NCBI GenBank assembly: GCA_034440635.1
Contig: JAOTON010001673.1
Span: forward strand, 435,001 to 499,000
Direction: 5' to 3'
Source: Lepas anatifera
Taxonomy: Eukaryota; Arthropoda; Thecostraca; Lepadidae
DNA: 64,000 nt
In this document: positions 19,501-29,989 of the stretch, piece after piece
Numbering within the stretch: position 1 is the first letter of the stretch
Layout: every line of letters starts with the position of its first letter
Notes under the pieces: generated by a model
What the model was told of the DNA's origin: nothing
Seen by the model: the letters and a program-made list of their open reading frames with translations, nothing else
Database searches by the model: none
Made by a program: the position numbers and the translations under genes

Positions 19501-20439
19501 ACTGCCGCCACTGACCGCTCCTGTCAAATACGGCTGTACTAGCTTCGGCCACCGCGCAGGCGTACACGGACCCCCGTCAGCCCCTCATCTACAGAGCCGG
19601 AGGTCGAGCCAAGGTGTAAAAAGGCGGCTTGGGGCCTATTTCTCTTCCCTTTTTTATATTTCTAGACGGTACTTCTATGTGCGCAGCTTTTACTCCAATA
19701 ACGCACACATGCTATGTACTATTTACAAGGCGGAAGTTTCTAATCACGAGCACCTTCACGGAACGGCGTCGCACCATTCTGTGGTACATAGGCTGATCCA
19801 GTCCCCCTAGCCACGGCGCTCGCGATGAATGAATCAATAGTGACTTTCTATTGGGCGTTCTGTGCCTGGCACCTTTGCCCGATTCTAAAGGTATGTGTGC
19901 GATATTTTTTTTCTTTTGGGGATGATGGGTTACGTTAATTAATCTCAAAACAAGGGGGATTTACAGCAAGCCGAAAGTTGCGTTATTGCTTATTTTGGGA
20001 ATTTTCCTCCCGGTAGCGCCTAAAAGGGCCGAGCCAGGCTAGTTTTCGATTTGGACTCGCTGGAGTGCTGAGCTCTGCTCCTACCGAGGACGTCATCTGA
20101 GCCATAAAGGGAGAGGAACGCCGCCTGCATAGATTTTGAAATTTTGGATGTAAGGTACCGATCGCCCGTTGTGTCTCCCGTTACTCGAGATCCTACATTT
20201 ACAACAATAATTTTTGGTTATTTATTCGGCAGAAGTCGAGCTATGCGTGAATTGAACAGAAGCCAAGTAAGAAAAAGCCTCTTGTTATAGGTCACGTGCG
20301 GAACACCGGATTGGCCGATCATCTTAACACGCGCCCCGCTGATGTCGGGGGCGAAATTCGTCCCCCTCCTGGTTTTTCCCAGATAACGCAAAACGAAGAA
20401 ACGCAGAACAACGAAACTTACAATACTTTATCCCTCATC
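19501..20439. other. No identifiable feature
   Basis: Mixed-composition sequence without coding pattern. GTCGGGGGCGAAATTCGTCCCC near 20345 resembles the GGGGGCGAAATACGCCCCC segment of the AGGTCA family that follows. Confidence 0.4.
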
Positions 20440-21500
20440 AATTTTACACATCTGATCAAATCGTTTAGGTCAAGTCATGTCAGGTCAAGGAGCTATCTAA
20501 GGTCAAGCGATCCAACCTCAAACCTAAAATCACGAGTTTGATGCAGCGCCTAAGGAACATCTGCCAACCGATCAGCTTGAAACTTTCACAATATGATGAG
20601 GTCATTAGGGTCTACAAATCTGCTATCTCGGAATTTTGATTTTGTAGACGTAAGGGCGAGGCCGATTTTTTGGTCACCCCATGATAAGTCTATGGTGAAA
20701 AATTGAAAGGGCTCGTTTTCAGTATATACTGGATAGATAATGCTGAAAAATCGTCACACCGTGTATTTTTACCACGATCTTGACCATAAAGTTGAGTTTT
20801 TGTACCATCTGACCCCTCAAAGGTCATGCCAGGTCACAGGGCATACAGTGATTGTTTTGCCAATAACTTCTCGCTGAATTGAGATAAAGCTCCCATTTTG
20901 CTTGCCTTATTTTTATATTGTCACGGGGAGGTGATTGATATGCAACATGACCATATCAGGTCACCCTGTGACCCTGGTCTAGCTCGAGGTAAGGTCATTT
21001 TCACATGACCTAGTAAGGTCATATTATACATAATTCGATTTGGCACGATGAGAGGAATCCAATGATGCATAAATATCTGCTCTAGCTTTGCTGAGTAAAT
21101 ATCTAGAGGTGGAAACGTACACTGCCCTGCTGTAAGCCTATGGAACCTTCTTTGACCTATGCAGACCTCAATATTGACCTGACATAAAAATACTTCCATA
21201 ATTTCTCTTCGTCTCGCCAAGAGCTTTCGAACACCGTCCATAATTTTCCTTCAGCTTTCCTGGGAAATGAGATACGGAGGGGGGGCGAAATACGCCCCCC
21301 ATCCAGCGTTGCGCGTCATGCCAGGGACCCCAGCAGGGCGCGTGATTACTTCCCCTCGTCTTATAAAGAGCTTTCGAACGCAGTCCGTAATTTTTCTTTA
21401 GCTTTCCTGGGAAACGAGATATGGATGGGGAGGCGAAAAACGCCCCCTCCCCCTCCCCAGCGGGACGCGTCATGCCAGGGACCCAGAGGGGCGCGTGTTA
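20440..21500. repeat. AGGTCA-rich repeat block with a 147-bp internal duplication
   Basis: Many AGGTCA/TGACCT hexamers occur, for example GTCAGGTCAAGG, AAGGTCATGCCAGGTCA and ATGACCTAGTAAGGTCATAT. The part at 20921-21100 corresponds to 35800-35980 and, inverted, to 59200-59400. GAGCTTTCGAAC at 21221 and 21368 marks a tandem duplication with a 147-bp period containing GCTTTCCTGGGAAAYGAGAT. There is no coding capacity. It is part of a dispersed repeat family. Confidence 0.7.
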
Positions 21501-21711
21501 AAGGCCGATCAGGCCCGTGCACCCACAAACAAGGACACCAGCTGACACAGCGTTGATTCCACTGCTGCGGCGCGTACTCCCCAGTGTACCGCTATCTCCT
21601 GGGTAGGAGGCGGCCGCGGAAAAGGCTGCCATAGGTCAGCCTTGATCCAGGGGCCTTCCACACCCAAACATCTCGCCTTTGCCAGCTGCAACACGGGGGT
21701 GACATGGTTCA

Positions 21712-21850
21712 AACTCGGCTTCATAGTAGAAGACGGCAAGGCACTTACAGCACCATTTCAATTTTATAAGTTTTCCATTTTTTCGACTCATTACTTCCGG
21801 TTCCCGTGATCGATAGGGGTGCGATCGGACCCCCAGGCGGTGGTATGTAC
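21712..21850. repeat. Right arm of inverted repeat (partner 16846-16970)
   Basis: Reverse complement of the 16846-16970 block with many substitutions, including GGTTCAAACTCGGCTTCA, CTTCCGGTTCC and CCCAGGCGGTGGT. The 500 bp beyond it, up to 22334, contains no recognised gene. Confidence 0.55.
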
Positions 21851-22334
21851 GAAAAGAGCCCAGGCTGCCGGTTTAAGAGAATAGAATTGAAAAGAAATGG
21901 GGGTAGCCAGGATCCTGACAGGAATAGGGTTAAAGTGATCCACCGATCCGGTTTCTCCCCGTGGCCCTCGTGTGAGGGCTCGGCCTGTGCCGGGCGCTGC
22001 GGCTTGGAGAGACTGGAGCAAACTATGACCCGCAGAATGCGGTGTCGCTGTCCCGTAAGGATGCCGGTGTGAGAGTCTGAGCTGAACGCTTCACCTGTAT
22101 TCATGCGTTTTCTGCGCAGTACGGTCAGACACTGCCGGAGCACCGGCCCAACACCACAGCCCGACGGCCGAGGGGCGCCCGCGGGCACGACCGGCAGGGG
22201 CGGACTCAGCTCGGGCGAGCGCACACCATCACATCAAATCGAAACTTCCGCTCTGTACATACATATTGTGGGTGCGTTGTATGAATGGGACTAGCTGTTA
22301 ACACAAAATGTTCCCGCGAAAGGGAACGCAAAAA

Positions 22335-23070
22335 ATATTAAAAAAAGAGTTTGAACCATATCCGTTGAACGGCCACAATAATTCAAATTTAGTCCCATTT
22401 AGAAAATCCCTTATAACTCGGGAACCATTAGACCTAGAAAACAAAAACAAAAGAAATCACTGTGTTTGTCTTGACCCAAGCATTCAAATGATATTCAGCA
22501 TGGCCTTGTAAGGTTACACTATGACCTTGAAAAACCACCTACCCTGTAAGGTTACACTATGACCTTGACCTTAGTTAGGTGAAGGTAAAAATACCTTTCA
22601 GGGTCATGTTGCATATTATTCAAATATTTGAATCATGCTCATTACATTGATACAACATGTAAGATTGTATCTTATTTCGTTCAAAAGCTCTAGAGACCAG
22701 CAATTTCGAAAACTGTGACTTCGATGATCTCTGATGACCTTGGTATTGACCTGAACTCAAAACGGATGACAGCCTGCAATTTTTCGTTTCAAGAGCTTTC
22801 GAATGATGTTTAGAAACTTGTCCAAGTTGCACCCTGGTTCTGTCAGCCTCATTGTAAAAGAGCAGAATCGCCTTACATGGGCTTAGAAATGACGTCACAA
22901 ATCGCTGACCTGACCTCATCTGATGTAAATTTTTGGTCACAAGTTTTCGAAATGATCACGTTAGAGCGCTGCACAGCGACGCGCGTCTCATTGAATCGGC
23001 TCGGAATCATTCGCGAAAAACAGAGGTGGGGGGGAGGGGCGATGGGACACCCCTGGCGGCGAAGGGTTAA
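22335..23070. repeat. AGGTCA-family element with TTAA-side terminus
   Basis: The left part repeats 16955-17290. The middle is rich in TGACCT/AGGTCA and has a tandemly repeated GTAAGGTTACACTATGACCT. The right edge reads GGCGGCGAAGGGTTAA, which on the minus strand is TTAACCCTTCGCCGCC. That is the same kind of end as at 58766 (TTAACCCTTGCCCCGG) and 59966 (TTAACCTTCGCCCGGG). The shared TTAA followed by CCC suggests a piggyBac-like end. The left terminus is not identified. Confidence 0.55.
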
Positions 23071-23854
23071 AGGGAGATACGCGAAAAAAATTATTGGCTG
23101 GATCAAAAGGTCACAAAAAGTTGTTTCAGAAGTCCTATTCTCATTTTTGCGAATTCGGCCAGCAAATGCCTTAAAATTGCTCTCAAAGTCAACATTTCTA
23201 GACGACTTTACCGGTACACCTCGTATCAGTGTATATGGCGTACACACGGCTAAGGCTATCAATTTATCTAATAATTAGGTCATATCTATCCTAAACAATG
23301 ATGTAGAACTTTGGACTACTACAGAAGAAAATTACTTTAGAAAAACAACATTCCAAAACTCTTTTGAAACAGAAATATAGGGCTTAAAAGAAATCACAAT
23401 TAACCAATCAGAAGCCTAGGAATTCTCAAACCGGGATCACGTGACCTATCTGACGCAAAAGTTTTGTCATCCTGGGGCTGAAGCAGAAAATTACTCAAGA
23501 CCCGAGGTACGAAACCGCTGAAGACTTGAGTAAGTATGTTTTTTACCGTTTCTAGGGCAAACTAATTCATTTTGTAGTTTTTAAATGCTTTTTACAATTA
23601 ATTCAAATACAAATACAGGAGAACACACATTTGTATTATAAAAAACATTGCTTTTCAACTTTAAATAGTTTTCGAAAAGTAAGTGATGGGTGAAGGTTTC
23701 AGCATTTTATCGGAACTGTTAACCTATTTCGATAATAAGTGAGTGGCCTCCCAAAATTTTGCCGAAGATACAAACATAATTGATAGTTTCGTAATCAGGA
23801 TTTTTCAAATAGCAAGAAACCACAATAATAATTTTTTCGCGTATCTCCCTTTAA
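23067..23854. mobile_element. TTAA-flanked MITE with about 30-bp terminal inverted repeats
   Basis: The left end is TTAAAGGGAGATACGCG followed by A-rich sequence and TTATT. The right end is its reverse complement, CGCGTATCTCCCTTTAA. TTAA (23067-23070 and 23851-23854) flanks both sides and could be the target duplication, as in piggyBac-type transposition. The element is 788 bp and non-coding. The left TTAA is also the last four bases of the AGGTCA-family element to its left. Confidence 0.75.
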
Positions 23855-24062
23855 CAAAACAAAATGAACTGGGATTGTCTGGTCTTAGGCCAACTCCATT
23901 AAAAACCGATAATTCAAAAAATTGTGGGAGCGCGCATGACAAATATACAATTGTTTGAGATGTTTAAGGCTATCCAAAACCTGTAGCCTTGTTCTGATGA
24001 AAAAACAAACAACTAGTATGTAGCGACAGAATTTATGCAAAGTAGGCGAAGGTTTGAAACAA

Positions 24063-24327
24063 GTGGAAACCATAGGCAGATCCAGGGGGGCAAGGGGGGG
24101 CACGTGCCCCCCCGATCGACCCTCGGCACCCCCTGAAAGGTCGATGGCGCCCCCTGAAATGTCGCTTCCCACCCCCCCAGGATACGAAAGTTGGCGCCCA
24201 CCGAGAGGATTTGGTGCCCACCTGATAGGTTTTGCCGGTCATAAGTGGCGCCCCCTGGTCCGGATGGCACCCCCCCCGGAAGGTGCCCCCTCCGATCGGC
24301 AATCCTGGATCCGCCTATGGTGGAAAC
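24063..24327. mobile_element. 249-bp hAT-like MITE (24071-24319) with GTGGAAAC duplications
   Basis: The left end CATAGGCAGATCCAGG and right end CCTGGATCCGCCTATG form a 16-bp inverted repeat with one mismatch. GTGGAAAC is present exactly at 24063-24070 and 24320-24327. The interior is GGCGCCCCCTGAAATGTCGC-like sequence shared with 50418-50666, 51080-51285 and, degraded, 18225-18480. It is non-coding and was presumably moved by a hAT transposase encoded elsewhere. Confidence 0.88.
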
Positions 24328-24984
24328 CAGGGGCGCAGCCAGAGCTTTCGTATGGGGGGCACACCAACTTTGAGGGGCACCCCGGGAAAAAGGGCACTTT
24401 TTAACGTAACCAACAAAAACTTACTATATCTTTGTTTATATCATTTTTGGGCATCTTTGGTTCAATAAAAATGCAAAGAACTCATTGACGGAGAAGGAAA
24501 ACTCGATTAAAACCGAAAAAAGGAACAAAATATCGCCAAAATGCCATGGAAGTAGCCAAAACACTACATTTTTGGGATAGATTTAAGGACAGCCAACTCA
24601 TGCAAGTACTTAACATCAGCGGAGCATGTGAAATCTGTTACAATGTGCAGGTTAAGGCATATTGGAGTCGAAATTTTTTTGTTATGCCCACTGGTTTTGT
24701 CGTGACGAGTGAGCCCTGGCTGAACACAGAATAAGTTCCTTGCCTCCCACAATCGCCGTGGGACGAGGAGGTGGCATAGTGTCTTTGCAAGAACATATTT
24801 TTGCTGCCGGAAAAATTTGGGAGATACCTTTTGAACCCGTTTATTAAGTTCCATATTCTCAAGGATCGGTCCCAGTTAAGAGTAAATAAAAGGTGAACAA
24901 GCCGGTGGTTTAGATGGGGATGGTGTGACAGGGCTGAAAATTGTAACAACTAGTTCTTCATTTAAATTAATTAGTAGAAATCCT

Positions 24985-26855
24985 GGTTTAGGGGACTGTG
25001 CTCTGAGCTCAGGGGCACATGCCTTTTTATCATCCCTTCCCAGAATCCACCAGTATAATAAACAATTTATATAACCTGGGGTGCCTAGGTATCACAAGCG
25101 GTTTTAAAGATTCCTCATTCCTCGTTAGCTCCGTTTTACAAGGGGAGTTTCCATTGTGTTCTTATTCCCCATCTATTCAAGACCAGCTCTGGGGCCCCCA
25201 AATGTGGATCAGAGGCCCCCAGAGCAGCTTCCCCATCCCCCAGTTGTGCCTCCAGGGACTAGACTAGCTCAGTGACCCCGCCCCGAAATGATGGGAGTTG
25301 GCCTTGTGTTATTATTATCTGTCTATTCAAGACCACCTCAGGGGCCCCTGATGTAGATCAGGCCACAAAGCAGCTCATGCTTCACCCAGGGACTAGACTA
25401 GCTCATTGGTCCCAGAGATGAGGTCATCAGACTAGCTCAATGGGCCACAGATAGGCTCATAGGGCCTTAAACCAGTTCAAGAAGCCCCAGAACAGTTTAA
25501 GGCGCCAGATCACCTCAGGGGGCCTCAAGCCAACTTAAGGGGCTCTCACAAGCTCAGCGCCCAGACCAGCTCAGGGTACACTCCAGAACCTAGACCCGCT
25601 CTTGGGCCCCAGATCAGCTCTTGGGGCCCCAGATCAGTTCAGGGGCCTCAAGTCAGGTCAGGGGGCAGGATCAAGTCAGGGCCACTAAATGAGCTCAGGA
25701 ATCCCTCACCAGCTCGGGGCCCAAGCAGTTCAAAAGCCCCAGAGCTGCTCAGGGGAACACCAGATCGGCCCATAGGGCACCAGATCAGCCTCGGGGACAA
25801 ATAATCAGATCAGTGGTCCACGACCAGCTCGGGGGCTCAGATCAGCTCGGGAATACCAGATCAAGTCAGGAGGCACTTAATCAGCTCCAGGAGCCCCATA
25901 CCATCTCAGGGGCCCTCACCAGCCCCTGTAGGCCCAGTTCAGCTCAGGGCCTGGGAGCTGCTCAGGAAATCACGTAATCAACCCAGGAGGCCCGAGTCAG
26001 CTTAAAGGGCACCATATTAGCCATGGGGCACCAGACTAGCTCAGAGAGAATAAGATGGGCTCAGGAGACACACTGATGACTCAGCAGGCACTAGATCGAC
26101 TCCAGGGGGCATTAGTTAAGTTCAGGAGGCAGTATATCTGCTCAGGGTGCACCAGATCGATCAGCACAGGGGGCATGTTCAAGTCAGGGGCACTAAATGA
26201 GATCAGGGATCCCTCATAAGCTCGGGGCCCAATCAGTTCAAAAGCCCCATAGCTGCTCAGGGCACACCAGATGCCCATAGGGCACCAGATCAGCTCCGGG
26301 GACAAACAATCAGATCAGAGGTCCCCGACCAGCTCAGGAATACCAGATCAAGTCAGGAGGCATTTAATCAGCTCAGGAGCCCCATACCATCCCAGGGGCC
26401 CTCATCAGCCTCTGTGGGCCCAGCTCAGCTCAGGGCTTTAGATCTGCTCATGAAATCACGTAAGGAGGCCCAGATCAGCTTAAAGGGCACCAGATTACTC
26501 AGGGGGCATCAGATGGGCTCAGGAGGCACGAGATCGACTAAGGGGCATTAGTGCAGCTCAGGTGGCACCAGATCGATCCGCTCGGGGTCCAGATCAGCTC
26601 CCAGCTCCCCAGACTATGGCAGGAGCCTAAATCAGCTCAGGGAGCAAACGTAACAGCTCGGGGAACAAGGTGGGCTCATGGCCCACCAAACCAGCTCAGG
26701 GGGGAACCAGACCATCTAAGGAGACATCAATAATCAGTTGAGGGGGCACCTAATCAGCTGAAGAGGCACCATATTGACTTAGGAGACAGAATCAACTTAG
26801 GGAGGAATCAGATCAGTTCGGGGGCCCGAATCAGCTCAAGGGGCACTAAATCAGC
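24985..26855. repeat. Degenerate AGCTCAGGGG array in hAT copy 2
   Basis: Variant-by-variant similar to 7720-9096, plus a roughly 380-bp block of monomers around 26000-26380 not present in copy 1. That block repeats earlier monomers, for example GATCAGGGATCCCTCA and the GGACAAACAATCAGATCAG segment, which suggests a local duplication inside the array. Confidence 0.85.
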
Positions 26856-28968
26856 TATTAGGGCACTAAACAAGCTCGGAAGCATTAGACTAACTCAGAG
26901 AGCATTATATAGGTTCAGGAGGCACAATTATTTGCTCAGTGGGGCACTCGATTGACTCAGGGGCACCAGATCAGCTTAGAGGGCAAGTAATCAGCTCAAG
27001 GGGCCAAGACCAGCTGAGAGGCCACGAGATGAGCTCAAGGAGCACCAGATTGGCTTTACCCGTACGATTATTGGCGACAATGAGGCATTAGGTGGGCACA
27101 TACTAGGTGCCCATACTTTTCCGGGTGCTTGGAAAGGCGATAGAATGCCCTAGCTGACCGAGAAAGGTATTAAGTTGTCCAACAATAGTTTCAATCGCTA
27201 CATGCGGTCCAGTTACATCTAGGTTCAACGGCTAGGGCACTAACTTTCGAGCGGCACGGCCCAAATTGGGTGCACCACCTGGTAATCAAAAGGGCACTCC
27301 GGCAGTGATGGGGGCACGTGCCCCCTGTGCCTTCCTGGTTGCACCCCTGGACAGTAGATCAACTCCGGGAGGCATTAAATAAGCTCAGGGGCCCGGATCA
27401 GCTCAAGGGGCACTAAAACCGCTAAAAGGACTCCAGGCAAGCTCGGAGGCATCAAACTAACTCAGAGAGTATTTTATAGGCTCAGAAGGCACACTTATTT
27501 TCTCAGGAGGGCACCAGATTGACTACGAGGGCACCAGACCAGCTCAGAGGGCACATGATCAGCTCCAGGGGGCACCAGATGAGCTCCGCCCGTACGATTA
27601 TTGGCGACGAAGAGGCATTATCTGGAAACGGATTACGTGCCTATGCTTTTCCCGAGTGCTTGGAAACGCGAAAGAATGCCCTAGCTGACCAAAAAGGCAA
27701 TTAGTTGTCAAACAATAGTTGAAATCGCTAAATGCAGTCTAGTTACATCTAGGTTCAACGGCGCAGGGCACTAAATTTCGAGCGGCACGGCCCAAACAGG
27801 GTAGGTAAACCACCTGGCAATCAAAGGGCACTCGGCACCGATCGGTGCACGTGCCCCCTGTGCCCCCTGGACAGTAGATAAACTCCGGGAGGCATTAAAT
27901 AAGTTCAGGGGCCCGGATCAGCTCAAGGGGCACTAAAACAGCTAATGGGGCAGCAGGCAAGCTCGGAGGCATCAGACTAACTTAGAGAGTATTATATAGG
28001 TTCAGACCGCACAATTATTTATTCAGGGGAGGGGGGCACCAGATTGACTACGAGGGCATCAGATCAACTCAGAAGGCACATGATCACCTCCAGGGGCACC
28101 AGATGAGCTCCGCACGTACGATTATTGGCGATGATGAGGCATTATCTGAAAACGGATTACGTGCCTATACTATTCCCGGGTGCTTGGAAAGGCGACAGAA
28201 TGTTTTAGGTGACCACAAAGGCACTTAATTGTCAAACAATAGTTGAAATCGCTAAATGCGGCCTAGTTCCATTTAGGTTCAACGGCATAGGGCACTAAAT
28301 TTCCTGCGGCACGGCCCAAAGGGGGTACACCACCTGGCAATCAAAAGGGCGCCCGGCACCGATGGGGCACATGCCCCCTGTGTCCCCTGGCTGCGGCCCT
28401 GGACAGTAGATAAACTACGGGAGGCATTAAATAAGTTTAGGGGCCCGGATCAGTTTAGGGGCACTAAAACAGCTAATAGGGCACCGGGCAAGCTCGGAGG
28501 CATCAGACTAACTCAGAGAACATTATATAGGTTCAGAAGGCACAATTATTTTCTCAGGGGGGCACCAGATTGACTACGAGGGCATCAGATCAGCTCAGAG
28601 GGCACATTATCAGCTCCAGGGTTCAGGACCAGCGCTCAGGGGCACCAGATGAGCTGAAGGGGCACCAGATTAGCTCTGCCCATACGATTATTGGCGACGA
28701 TGAGGCATTATCTGGATCGTATTACGTGCCTATACTCTTCCCGGGTGCTTGGAAAGGCGACAGAATGCCCTAACTGACCAAAAAGGCACTTAATTGTCAA
28801 ACAATAGCTTAAATCACTAAATGCAATCTAGTTACATCTAGGCTCAACGACGTAGGGTACTAAATTTCGAGCGGCACGGCCCAAAGAGGGCACACCACCT
28901 GACAATCAAAAGGGCACCCCGGCACCGATGGGGGGCACGTGCCCCTGTGCCCCCTGGCTGCGCCCCTG
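26856..28968. repeat. Higher-order repeat, four units of about 525-566 bp
   Basis: CGATTATTGGCGA recurs at 27065, 27595, 28119 and 28685. Every unit ends in a version of the element's right terminus: CTGGTTGCACCCCTGG near 27342, a shortened CCCCCTGGACAG near 27858, CTGGCTGCGGCCCTGG near 28388 and the true end at 28968. The last unit is most like the last unit of copy 1, so the extra units lie in the middle. Confidence 0.87.
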
Positions 28969-28976
28969 GTGGAAAC

Positions 28977-29796
28977 CCATATTTCAGTGGCGGTTGCAGG
29001 ACCAGAAACATGCTGTGAAATACATACACTTTACTAGTTTTCTGTTGCATATATTTGTAAATGTAAGACACTACGAGAAATCTCTGGTATCGAGATAAAT
29101 GATACATTCCAAGGCCGATACATTCGAGTCGGTCGCTCACAGAGGGTGGATGTGTTTTTGGTGCTCAAGAAATGTAAGTAATTCATCCTGTTCTTTTTTT
29201 AATCAGGGGTTGATATTGCAATGCCATATTGTTATTTTCATCGGCTACGTCATGGACTGATTCGCATTTTCCTCAGTGATCTGTGGGACAAGATAAAAAA
29301 AGATGAAATATGAAATATTTCATGTGTTTTCGTCCGCCATCGCATTTTCGCAGCTTATGTCCCTGCTTGATTTTTTGCTGGGACTCACGTGATTTTGGAG
29401 GCCGCTTGGGACAAGAAGTATCTGAATCACAGCTTTTAAAACTGTCAGCCACCTTCAAAGTTCGTTAGTGATGACGGCCTTGACTAAGTTATATTCTTTC
29501 AAAGTAACGCTAAGGAGACAAGATTCAAATCAAAACTCGAAGACAAAATGCATACAAGAACAACGAAGTCACTTATTCTGGGCCATCCGTACGAGAATGA
29601 AACAAACACGAAGCCGAGCATCGCCTATTTCACATTCATCTTCTTCAGTCTTTTTTTAAGTTCGTTTGTGTGCCTATGTGTATGTGTGTGTAGCAGCCGG
29701 AAATCCTTATCGTATTCTCCTCCTCATACTCCCTCATATCTCCTCCTCCTCCCTACCTGGAGGTAGCGAGCGCATGCGCCTTGGGCAGCAGCGACC
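28977..29796. other. No identifiable feature (flank of two hAT-like elements)
   Basis: Mostly AT-rich with a T/GT-rich stretch at 29640-29700. No coding pattern or element end can be supported. Confidence 0.45.
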
Positions 29797-29868
29797 CCTC
29801 CAGGCAGTGACGGATCCAAGGGGGGCCCAGGGGCCCGGCTTAGCTCCGAAGCGCGTCAGTATAGCTTA

Positions 29869-29903
29869 GCTCATATCGGGCGCCGAAGGCGCCCGATATG
29901 AGC
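29869..29903. repeat. Perfect 16-bp-arm palindrome with GAA loop
   Basis: GCTCATATCGGGCGCC, then GAA, then the exact reverse complement. It lies about 65 bp inside the left terminus of the 7.9-kb element. Similar short-loop hairpins occur at 38945-38975. It could be a subterminal transposase site, or a hairpin in a transcript. Confidence 0.85.
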
Positions 29904-29989
29904 GGCGCGCCTGTACCCATTTCGTGCGCCAAGGTGGTAGATACCACTTATTCCGCTTGAATTAACACATAGTCCTTAAACCATGGCAA

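Larger units (their letters stand above)
24320..28976. mobile_element. Satellite-carrying hAT-like element, copy 2 (element 24328-28968 plus TSDs)
   Basis: The termini CAGGGGCGCAGCCAG and CTGGCTGCGCCCCTG are identical to those of copy 1. Exact 8-bp duplications GTGGAAAC lie at 24320-24327 and 28969-28976. At 4641 bp it lacks the LINE but carries four higher-order repeat units instead of two, and a block of extra monomers near 26000-26380. The unique left part is almost identical to copy 1; for example the 82-codon open frame at 25019-25267 differs by one residue from that at 7745-7993. That points to recent spread. The 8-bp target was already the duplication of the neighbouring MITE. Confidence 0.92.

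Noticed and set aside
19011..19514. 167-codon repetitive open frame
   Set aside because: Produced by a 34-bp minisatellite that passes through all three phases; no sign of selection on protein.
22194..22215. CAGGGGCGGACTCAGC as another hAT left end
   Set aside because: Only the first nine bases fit, no right end or G-run follows, and the region is GC-rich enough for a chance match.
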